Source: Candidatus Eiseniibacteriota bacterium
GTDB taxonomy: Bacteria; Eisenbacteria; RBG-16-71-46; SZUA-252
Direction of reading: 5' to 3'
Length of the DNA: 6,849 nucleotides
Assembly (NCBI GenBank): GCA_016880395.1
Contig: JAEHDN010000377.1
Span: 1 to 6,849 of the forward strand
Positions 1 to 5,672 of this stretch are shown in pieces (position 1 is the first letter of the stretch; each line of letters starts with the position of its first letter). The notes under the pieces are model-generated. The model ran no database searches. It saw only the letters and a program-made list of their open reading frames with translations, and was not told where the DNA came from. A program made the position numbers and the translations under genes.

Positions 1-383
1 AGCCGTTCATCGGCTACGTCCCCTCCGTCCTCGAGGGCGTCGGCTCGTTCCTGATCGCCCTCTGGGTGGCTGGGCGGCTTCCGCTGCCGAGCGCGGCCGC
101 GTCCGACCTGCTCGTGCCGACGTCGCTCTCCATCCTGTTCGTCGGACTCTTCCTCGTCGTGAGCCGGAAGAAGGCCCTGAGCCAGGCGCTCGGCTACCTC
201 GTCTTCGAGAACGGTATCTACGCCTTCGGCGTGGGCATCGCTTACGAGGCGCCGGCGATGGTGGAGATGGGCATACTCCTCGACGTCTTCGTCGCCGTGT
301 TCGTGATGGGCATCACGGTGTTCCACATCAGCCGCGAGTTCGACAGCATCGACACGACCCGGCTCGCGACACTCAAGGAATAG
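1..383 (+). CDS. hyfE: HyfE-like (NuoK-type) membrane subunit, 5'-truncated by window edge
   Basis: The frame is open from base 3 to a TAG at 381-383, giving the last 126 residues of a protein whose start lies left of the window; the family is usually a little over 200 residues. It is an integral membrane protein with about four hydrophobic segments in the visible part. By family knowledge, HyfE is the NuoK/MrpC-like subunit linking the antiporter-like subunits to the rest of group 4 hydrogenases and relatives. Two acidic residues typical of the proton path are visible: Glu in FENGIY (207-209) and Glu in VEMGILLD (264-266). The run EMGILLDVFVAVFVMGI is the strongest family signature. The next gene starts 2 nt after the stop, so the two are co-transcribed. 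A GTG at 66 could be taken as a start, but the homologous sequence continues upstream, so it is internal. Confidence 0.88.
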   Translation, partial: PFIGYVPSVLEGVGSFLIALWVAGRLPLPSAAASDLLVPTSLSILFVGLFLVVSRKKALSQALGYLVFENGIYAFGVGIAYEAPAMVEMGILLDVFVAVFVMGITVFHISREFDSIDTTRLATLKE

Positions 384-385
384 CG

Positions 386-1861
386 ATGCTCTCCGCGCTC
401 GTGCTCGTCCCGGCGCTGGGCGGGCTCCTCAGCTTCTTCCTCAGGCCCGCCCCGTGGCGGCGCGCGCTCCTCCTCGCCGTGGCGGTGGGGCACGCGGTCC
501 TCACCGTGGCCACCTGGCTCCGCACGCCCGGTCCCGGCTGGGGCGGCGTGCTCCGTCTCGACGCGCTGGGTCATATCTTCCTCGGCGTGACGAGCGGGCT
601 CTTCCTGATGGCGGCGGTCTACGCCGTGGGTTACCTCCGCCGCGAATCTCCGGGCGCCCGCGAGGACTTCGTCGAAGGATTCCACTTTACCAACGCTCCC
701 GAAGCGGTGTTCGTGGGCTGTCTCCTCTTCTTCCTCTCCACGATGACGCTCGTCATCGTGAGCGACAATCTGGGGCTCCTCTGGGTCGCGATCGAGGCGA
801 CGACGCTCGCGAGCGCGCCACTCATCTACTTCCACCGCCACCACCGCTCGCTCGAGGCGACCTGGAAGTACCTCCTCATCTGTTCGGTGGGGATCGGCCT
901 CGCGCTCCTGGGAAATTTCTTCCTCGCCGTGTCCGCGACCACCCCCGGCGGAGCGCACATCCCCCTGAGCGTGCCGCAGCTCGTCCAGCACGCGGCATCC
1001 CTCCACGCTCCATGGCTCAAGGGGGCGTTCATCTTCCTCCTCGTCGGCTACGGCACGAAGATGGGGCTCGCTCCGCTCCACACCTGGCTTCCGGACGCCC
1101 ACAGCGAGGCGCCGTCGGTCGTCTCCGCGCTCCTCTCCGGGGCGCTCCTCAACTGTGCGTTCCTCGGTATCCTGCGCGCGCTTCAGGTATGCACAGCCGC
1201 TGGGCTCGGGTCCTACGCTCGGGGCATGCTGGTCGTGTTCGGCCTCCTCTCGATGGGGGTCGCCGCCGCGTTCGTGATCGCGCAGGCCGACTACAAGCGC
1301 CTCCTCGCGTACTCGAGCGTGGAGCACATGGGCATCCTTTCGCTCGGCGTGGGCCTGGGCGGAGCAGCCACGTTCGGGGCCATGCTGCACGTGCTCGGCC
1401 ACTCCCTCACGAAGGCCATGCTCTTCCTCCTCGCGGGAAACATCCTCGCCGCCTACCGGACCAAGACGGCGCGGGACGTGCGCGGGGTGATGGCCCGGAT
1501 CCCGATCACGGGCGCTCTCTGGGTCGCCGGACTCTTCGCCATCACCGGCTCTCCGCCCTTCGGGACCTTCACGAGCGAGATCCTGATCCTGCGCGGCGCC
1601 CTCGAGCAGGGGCGCTTCGCGATTGGTGCCCTCTACCTCGCGCTCCTGGCGGTCGTGTTCATCGGGATGGCGGCCACCATGTTACGTATGGCGCAGGGGG
1701 ATGGCCCTGCGCCGTCGGCGGGATCGCCGCGCGGAGAGAGCCGGCTCGCGATCCTGCCTCCACTCGCTCTCGCGGCCGCGGTGCTCGCGATCGGCCTCTA
1801 CATCCCCGCGGGCTTCGCGGCGGCGCTCCATTCGGCTGCCAAGATGCTCGGCGCCCAATGA
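386..1861 (+). CDS. hyfF: HyfF-like proton-translocating antiporter subunit (NuoL/M/N family)
   Basis: A 491-residue polytopic membrane protein of the complex I/Mrp antiporter-like family, close to HyfF of hydrogenase 4 in length and sequence. The start ATG has an AAGGA ribosome site at 375-379, 6 nt upstream. Conserved channel residues are present: Glu137 (WVAIEATTL), Lys225 in GYGTKMGLAPLHTWLPDAHS, His339 and Lys343 in LGHSLTKAMLF, and Glu398 in FGTFTSEILIL. At the position of the second TM8 lysine of NuoM there is Asn256 (SGALLNCAFL); from memory this is normal in HyfF-type subunits. The motif DYKRLLAYSSVEHMGI is also intact. It should conduct protons or Na+ across the inner membrane, driven by the soluble arm encoded by the next two genes. 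Its TGA overlaps the start of the next gene (ATGA). Confidence 0.93.
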   Translation: MLSALVLVPALGGLLSFFLRPAPWRRALLLAVAVGHAVLTVATWLRTPGPGWGGVLRLDALGHIFLGVTSGLFLMAAVYAVGYLRRESPGAREDFVEGFHFTNAPEAVFVGCLLFFLSTMTLVIVSDNLGLLWVAIEATTLASAPLIYFHRHHRSLEATWKYLLICSVGIGLALLGNFFLAVSATTPGGAHIPLSVPQLVQHAASLHAPWLKGAFIFLLVGYGTKMGLAPLHTWLPDAHSEAPSVVSALLSGALLNCAFLGILRALQVCTAAGLGSYARGMLVVFGLLSMGVAAAFVIAQADYKRLLAYSSVEHMGILSLGVGLGGAATFGAMLHVLGHSLTKAMLFLLAGNILAAYRTKTARDVRGVMARIPITGALWVAGLFAITGSPPFGTFTSEILILRGALEQGRFAIGALYLALLAVVFIGMAATMLRMAQGDGPAPSAGSPRGESRLAILPPLALAAAVLAIGLYIPAGFAAALHSAAKMLGAQ

Positions 1862-3351
1862 CGCCGATTCACTCATACGCGCCGATACCGAACGGCGGCT
1901 CCGCTCCGCTCGCGATCGTGCCGCGGCTCCAACCGGACCGCTTCGCCGAAGCGATCATGGCGACGCCCGGCGCGCGGCTCGTCTCGTTCTTCGGTCTGCC
2001 CGAGGAGAGCCGTGGGCTCCGTCTCATGGCCGTGCTGGCGCGTCCCGGGGACGCGGAGCTGCTGGTCACCTCGGCGCGGGTCGAGGATGCGTATCACGCG
2101 CTCACGCCCGCGCTCACCCAGGCGCACCTGTTCGAACGCGAGATCTGGGAGCAATGGGGCGTGCGCCCCGAAGGACATCCCTGGCTCAAGCCGGTCCGAT
2201 TCCTGGGTGCGACGTCGCGTGACCCCGGAGTGATGGACTACTTCGAGGTGGAGGGGGAGGAAGTGCACGAGGTGGCGGTCGGCCCGGTGCACGCGGGCGT
2301 GATCGAGCCCGGACATTTCCGCTTCCAGTGCCACGGCGAGCGGGTGCTTCACCTCGAGATCTCGCTCGGATACCAGCATCGGGGCATCGAGTGCGCGCTC
2401 GAGAGGGGGCCGAGGAAGCGCACCCCTCACATCGTCGACGCGATCGCGGGGGACACCTCGGTCGGGCACGCTCTCGCCTACAGCCAGATCGTCGAGGCGC
2501 TCGGCGAGGTCGAGGTTCCTGCCCGGGGCCACGCACTCCGCGCAATCGCGCTCGAGCTGGAACGCATGGCCAACCACGCCGGCGATCTGGGTGCGCTCGC
2601 GGGAGACATCGGCTACCTCCCGGCGTCGTCGTACTGCGCTCGCATCCGGGGCGATTTCTTGAACCTGACGCTCGACGCGTGCGGCAGCCGGATGGGCGTC
2701 GGGTGGGTCCGCCCCGGCGGCGTCGTGCCCGACCTCGCCCCGGCCCACGCGAGCGCCATGGCCGATCAGGTGACGCGAGGGACCGAGGAGCTGCGGCGCT
2801 CCTTCGACCTGATCCGCGGCAATGCCACCGTGCGGGCGCGCCTCGAGGAGACGGGCATTCTCGCCCGGGAGGTCGCGGAGGAGCTCGGCATGGTAGGCCC
2901 CGCCGCGCGTGCCTCCGGGGTGGATCGTGACGTTCGCCGCGACCATCCGGTGGGACATTACCGGGAGGTCGAGATCCCGGTCGCCACGCGGGAGACAGGG
3001 GATGTGTTCGCCCGGGCTGGCGTGCGCTCCCTCGAGGTTGCGCACTCCGCGGACTTCCTCGCGCGTGCCCTCCGGGCCCTCCCGTCGGGAGCGGTGCGGC
3101 GAAACGACTCGGAGTCTGTTCCGCCGCTCGCGCCCGACCGGATCGCGGTCTCGCTGGTCGAGGGCTGGCGGGGCGAGATCTGCCACACGGCGATCACCGA
3201 CGAGGGGGGACGCTTCCGCCGGTACAAGATCGTCGACCCCTCGTTCCACAACTGGATGGGGCTCGCGATGGCCATGCGGGATCAGCCGATCTCGGATTTT
3301 CCGCTCTGCAACAAGAGCTTCAACCTCTCCTACAGCGGCCACGATCTGTGA
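1858..3351 (+). CDS. NuoC-NuoD fused, hydrogenase-like large subunit without Ni-binding cysteines (Ehr type)
   Basis: A 497-residue protein whose ATG overlaps the hyfF stop (ATGA), implying translational coupling. Residues about 1-125 are a NuoC-like domain with the signature FEREIWEQWG and GHPWLKP (92-111). Residues about 140-497 are NuoD/HycE-like: GPVHAGVIEPGHFRF (142-156), LGYQHRGIE (170-178), then a helical core. The family's two CxxC nickel sites are gone. HycE ERVCGICGFAH aligns with DAIAGDTSVGH, giving Ala197 and Thr200; DPCYSCTD aligns with NLSYSGHD, giving Ser491 and Gly494. The protein ends three residues after that Asp-containing motif (HDL), so there is no C-terminal peptide for a HycI-type protease. 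It also lacks the complex I quinone-site Tyr (NuoD RLDY aligns with AIAG). It is therefore neither a working [NiFe] hydrogenase nor a standard quinone reductase subunit; it best fits the Ehr group, whose substrate is unknown. Annotation pipelines may call it HyfG, HycE or NuoD. Confidence 0.92.
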   Translation: MTPIHSYAPIPNGGSAPLAIVPRLQPDRFAEAIMATPGARLVSFFGLPEESRGLRLMAVLARPGDAELLVTSARVEDAYHALTPALTQAHLFEREIWEQWGVRPEGHPWLKPVRFLGATSRDPGVMDYFEVEGEEVHEVAVGPVHAGVIEPGHFRFQCHGERVLHLEISLGYQHRGIECALERGPRKRTPHIVDAIAGDTSVGHALAYSQIVEALGEVEVPARGHALRAIALELERMANHAGDLGALAGDIGYLPASSYCARIRGDFLNLTLDACGSRMGVGWVRPGGVVPDLAPAHASAMADQVTRGTEELRRSFDLIRGNATVRARLEETGILAREVAEELGMVGPAARASGVDRDVRRDHPVGHYREVEIPVATRETGDVFARAGVRSLEVAHSADFLARALRALPSGAVRRNDSESVPPLAPDRIAVSLVEGWRGEICHTAITDEGGRFRRYKIVDPSFHNWMGLAMAMRDQPISDFPLCNKSFNLSYSGHDL

Positions 3352-3354
3352 GGA
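3351..3354 (+). promoter_or_regulatory. Ribosome binding site deciding the GTG start of the ferredoxin/NuoB-like gene
   Basis: AGGA overlaps the last base of the large-subunit TGA stop and lies 7 nt before the GTG at 3362. The downstream frame is open far upstream (to before 2909), but only as an antiphase reading of the large-subunit gene. This site, plus the start of family-like sequence (LKAFLERLRQGHRTIPFP) at 3365, supports 3362 as the true start. Confidence 0.6.
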
Positions 3355-3361
3355 ATCTCGC

Positions 3362-4132
3362 GTGCTGAAGGCCTTTCTGGAACGGCTGCGACAGGGGCAC
3401 CGGACGATTCCATTCCCGGGCGGGGCGGCGCTCCCCGAGTCGTTTCGCGGACGACCGGTGCTCGATGCCTCCCGGTGCGTGGACGGCTGCCGTGCGTGCG
3501 CGGATTGCTGCCCGACCGACGCGATCCGGATCGAGCCGTCGCTCGCGATCGACCTGGGTCGGTGCCTCTTCTGCGCGGAGTGCGTTGCCGCCTGCCCGAC
3601 GGGTGCGATCCGCTTCGGACCGGATTACCGCATGGCCACTCGGCGGCGCGAAGATCTCGTCGTGGAGGAGGGGCGTTACCGTCTCGCTGAGGCGCTGGAC
3701 CGCGAGGCGAGGCGCCTCTTCGGCCGGTCGCTCCGGCTGCGCCAGGTCAGCGCGGGGGGATCCGCCGGGTGCGAGCTGGAAGCGGCTGCGCTCGGCAACG
3801 TCGTCTTCGACCTCAGCCGGTTCGGCGTCCAGTTCGTGGCGTCACCCCGCCACGCGGACGGGCTCCTGATCACCGGACCTGTCACGCGAAACATGAAGCT
3901 CGCGCTGGAGAAGACCTACGACGCGGTCCCGGCCCCCAAGATCGTGATCGCGGTGGGCGCGGCGGCCATCTCGGGCGGGCCGTTCGCCGGCCACGCCGAG
4001 GTGCTGGACGGCGCCGCTTCGGTCGTGCCGGTGGATCTCTTCGTTCCCGGGCATCCGCCGCATCCGCTCACCATCCTGGACGGGCTGCTCCGGCTGCTCG
4101 GCAGGCTCCGCGAGCCCGCTTCGACCCGCTGA
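3362..4132 (+). CDS. Fused 2x[4Fe-4S] ferredoxin + NuoB/HyfI-like small subunit lacking most proximal-cluster ligands
   Basis: A 256-residue soluble protein starting at GTG. Residues about 33-90 form a NuoI/HyfH-type di-cluster ferredoxin: C39, C43, C46 and C50 followed by Pro (with extra C49), then C68, C71, C74 and C78 followed by Pro. Residues about 115-250 are NuoB/HycG-like, with the hallmark SPRHADGLLITGPVTRNM and GAAAISGG. In HycG the proximal cluster is held by four cysteines (CNGC, GAC, PGCPP). Here they read Ser134-A-G-Cys137, Ala201 and His231 (PGHPPHP), so only one cysteine remains. The rest of the fold is well conserved, and the reading frame is clean, so this is not a decaying gene. 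In family terms it would carry electrons from a soluble donor to the large subunit, but the last relay appears missing. It begins 10 nt after the large-subunit gene and is the last visible gene of the operon. Confidence 0.9.
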   Translation: MLKAFLERLRQGHRTIPFPGGAALPESFRGRPVLDASRCVDGCRACADCCPTDAIRIEPSLAIDLGRCLFCAECVAACPTGAIRFGPDYRMATRRREDLVVEEGRYRLAEALDREARRLFGRSLRLRQVSAGGSAGCELEAAALGNVVFDLSRFGVQFVASPRHADGLLITGPVTRNMKLALEKTYDAVPAPKIVIAVGAAAISGGPFAGHAEVLDGAASVVPVDLFVPGHPPHPLTILDGLLRLLGRLREPASTR

Positions 4133-4200
4133 GGCCTCGGCGGTGTGCCAGCGAGGGCAGGGTGCGGCGCGACACGCCCACCCGAGGCGAAGAACATGCT

Positions 4201-4626
4201 TCAGGAAGTCGCGGCCTTTCGCCGCCGGGCGGGGGGCGTCTTCTCCGTGTGCTTGAGCCAGACGAGTGCCTCCTCGACCGCCCGAAAGACGGAAACCTCC
4301 CGTGTGCTCCTCGGGTCCAGCTCGCGGAGGATCTCGTAGATTCGCGCAATGCCGAAGGTGACCGGATCGCTGGCCACGATCGCCACCTTCGACGGAATGC
4401 TCACGTCCATCGCCGCCGAAAGCCTCGCCAGCTCCCGGAGCCGTTCCGCCGAAGGGATGTCGACCTTCTCGACGTCCCGCGCGTCGAGCAGCTCGTCATA
4501 ACCCGCCACCTCGGGCTTGGACCAGACGCTCTGCTTGTACTCGAACAGCTCCTGATCGGTCAGGACGGCGTATCCGGTCGTGATGACGATTCGGTGCTCA
4601 TCGTCCACGGCGTATCGGAGGGGCAT
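4201..4626 (-). CDS. Small SpoIIAA/STAS-like domain protein, function unknown
   Basis: A 141-residue soluble protein. The ATG at 4626-4624 is preceded by GAGG with 6 nt spacing. It opens with a beta-rich segment (LRYAVDDEHRIVITTGYAVLT, in two parts around residues 3-23), then a helix, then YDELLDARDVEKVDI (43-57), a helix, and a strand-turn-helix segment around KVAIVASDPVTFGIARIYE (80-98), ending with FRAVEEALVWL (114-124). This order and these motifs resemble the short SpoIIAA-like/STAS-SEC14 proteins common in soil bacteria, which have no settled role. There are no membrane segments or signal peptide, and the last 15 residues are basic and probably disordered. It is read toward the Ehr-like operon and lies 82 bp downstream of the phosphatase gene, in the same direction. 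The family call rests on remembered resemblance. Confidence 0.75.
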   Translation of the reverse strand: MPLRYAVDDEHRIVITTGYAVLTDQELFEYKQSVWSKPEVAGYDELLDARDVEKVDIPSAERLRELARLSAAMDVSIPSKVAIVASDPVTFGIARIYEILRELDPRSTREVSVFRAVEEALVWLKHTEKTPPARRRKAATS

Positions 4627-4708
4627 GCGCGCCTCGTTGGATCTCGGTCCGGGGGGGTGGCTGACTGAGGGTGAATCGTAACGCTATCCGGCGAGTGATG
4701 GGGATGGA

Positions 4709-5470
4709 TTACCGAGGTGAGTCCGTTACCGGCTCCGCCGCGGCCGGCTGGTCCAGGAAGAAGCGACGCTTGCCCCACCGGTAGAACCGGATCGAGAGCG
4801 CGAGCCAAAGGCTCCCGAGAACGTAGGCCCCCATCACGTCACTGAACCAGTGCTGACCGAGATAGATCCGCGAGGGTCCCATCAGAAGCACGATGAGTGC
4901 CATGAGGGTCAGGCCGAGGACACGGTACCAAGCTTGCTTCAGAAGGGTGTAGATCAAGAACGCAACGAATCCGTAGAAACAGGTGGCAAGCAGGACGTGG
5001 CCGCTCGGGAAGCTGTAGGCGCTGAGCGAGGAGAACACGTGCACGAGGTCGGTGCTCGGTCGCGGACGGTAGACGAGCAGCTTGACCAGCGACCCAACCA
5101 CCGTGCCGAAGGCCGCGAACGCGGCCGCGATGGCCTCCCATCGGAGCCCTGCCAGGAGGAGGGCCGCGAGCACCATGGCCACCAGCAAGAACGCCTGCGG
5201 ATTCCAGCCTATCCAGCTCAATCCGCGCATCAGGGTCTCGAGCTCGGGGCCGTGGTTGCTCTGGACGGCGCGGGTCACGAGCAGATCGATGGGGAAGTAG
5301 GGCACGAAGTGGGCCGCGACCGCGAGCCCGACGAACCCGACCGAGGCGAGGAGCACGTAGGCTTGAAAGACCGCGGCCCGGTAGCGGCGCGCTCCGCGCG
5401 GCGCGATGACCGTCTCGTCCACCTTCGCGCCGATCTTCCCGGCCGTATCCTTCGCGCACGCATCAGCCAC
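4709..5470 (-). CDS. PAP2-family membrane phosphatase (phosphatidic acid/undecaprenyl-pyrophosphate phosphatase-like)
   Basis: A 253-residue protein with about six membrane segments and the complete PAP2 signature: K130-x6-R137-P138, PSGH at 155-158 and SR(200-201)-x5-H207-x3-D211. His158 and His207 are the expected catalytic histidines, with Asp211 as partner. Such enzymes remove phosphate from lipid phosphates (phosphatidic acid, undecaprenyl pyrophosphate, PGP) on the periplasmic side of the inner membrane; the sequence does not say which. It has an N-terminal cytoplasmic stretch of about 30 residues before the first membrane helix and a charged C-terminal tail. The start given is a GTG at 5470 without a clear ribosome site. 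A second GTG at 5422 (residue 17) has GGAAGA about 10 nt upstream and could be the true start; either leaves the domain intact. Confidence 0.92.
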   Translation of the reverse strand: MADACAKDTAGKIGAKVDETVIAPRGARRYRAAVFQAYVLLASVGFVGLAVAAHFVPYFPIDLLVTRAVQSNHGPELETLMRGLSWIGWNPQAFLLVAMVLAALLLAGLRWEAIAAAFAAFGTVVGSLVKLLVYRPRPSTDLVHVFSSLSAYSFPSGHVLLATCFYGFVAFLIYTLLKQAWYRVLGLTLMALIVLLMGPSRIYLGQHWFSDVMGAYVLGSLWLALSIRFYRWGKRRFFLDQPAAAEPVTDSPR

Positions 5471-5472
5471 CC

Positions 5473-5514
5473 ATCGATGATAGCCCAGGCGCTGGTGACC
5501 TCGACGTCATCGAT
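5473..5514. repeat. Perfect 8-bp inverted repeat next to the PAP2 start
   Basis: ATCGATGA at 5473-5480 and TCATCGAT at 5507-5514 are exact reverse complements separated by 26 bp, and each arm contains the palindrome ATCGAT. On the minus strand the inner arm ends 2 nt before the GTG at 5470, so the repeat could be an operator pair or an mRNA stem over the ribosome site. A GACGTC palindrome overlaps the distal arm. Function is inference only. Confidence 0.5.
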
Positions 5515-5610
5515 CGCGTACCCGCCTCCGGCATCCAATTTGCATCGCCGGCTCGACCCGAAGCACGTCGGGAATCCCGTGGCAGGACACTTTTTCTCGA
5601 ATCGCTCTTA

Positions 5611-5626
5611 TTGGACGGCAGTCCAA
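5611..5626. repeat. Short perfect inverted repeat upstream of rlpA
   Basis: TTGGAC-GGCA-GTCCAA forms a 6-bp perfect stem with a 4-nt loop, 46 bp before the rlpA start. It could be an operator or a leader hairpin. A second palindrome, CGGGA-A-TCCCG, lies at 5569-5579. Short stems like these arise easily by chance in GC-rich DNA. The rest of the 202-bp divergent spacer shows no promoter I can support. Confidence 0.35.
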
Positions 5627-5672
5627 GTAGATCCCTTCAGAAGCCCAGGACCCTCACCAGGCAGGTCCCCGA

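Larger units (their letters stand above)
1..4132 (+). other. Distal part of an Ehr-type (complex I/group 4 hydrogenase-related) operon
   Basis: Four co-directional genes with spacings of 2 nt, -4 nt and 10 nt encode the HyfE-, HyfF-, HyfG- and HyfH/HyfI-type subunits in hyf gene order. By family knowledge, HyfB-like (antiporter) and HyfC-like (NuoH-type) genes are expected just left of the window. No hydrogenase maturation gene or metal-insertion protease follows; downstream come convergent unrelated genes. The 68 bp after the operon (4133-4200) contain a 6-bp inverted pair (4135-4140 with 4182-4187) but no T-run, so no intrinsic terminator is evident. Confidence 0.8.

Noticed and set aside
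242..1402. Long open frame (386 codons) on the minus strand opposite hyfE/hyfF
   Set aside because: The translation is rich in Arg, Glu, His and Gly with low-complexity charged runs and no recognisable domain. It is the usual antisense shadow of a GC-rich gene, and the plus-strand proteins are clear family members.
454..1857. Upstream extension of the large-subunit frame inside hyfF
   Set aside because: The extension is Arg/Pro/Gly-rich out-of-phase sequence. NuoC-like sequence begins only after the ATG at 1858, which overlaps the hyfF stop as expected for coupled genes.
1873..3342. Long open frame (489 codons) on the minus strand opposite the large-subunit gene
   Set aside because: Same antisense composition, no domain; its length follows from GC-rich codon bias in the real gene.
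2909..3361. Upstream extension of the ferredoxin/NuoB frame
   Set aside because: It is an out-of-phase reading of the large-subunit gene. A ribosome site and family-like N-terminus support the GTG at 3362.
1858..4132. Functional [NiFe] hydrogenase (formate hydrogenlyase or hydrogenase 4)
   Set aside because: The subunit order fits, but all four Ni-Fe cysteines and three of four proximal-cluster cysteines are missing.
4133..4225. Possible intrinsic terminator after the Ehr-like operon (inverted pair 4135-4140/4182-4187; GCGGC-CTTTC-GCCGC at 4211-4225)
   Set aside because: Neither stem is followed by a T-run, the first has a 41-nt loop, and the second lies inside the convergent gene's coding region.
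5580..5598. Sigma-54-like element (TGGCAG) upstream of rlpA
   Set aside because: The GG at 5581-5582 is not followed by GC at the required 10-nt spacing (the bases there are TT), so the -12 half is absent.
5471..5672. Sigma-70-type promoters in the divergent spacer
   Set aside because: Only partial -35 or -10 matches without a proper partner at 16-18 bp were found on either strand.
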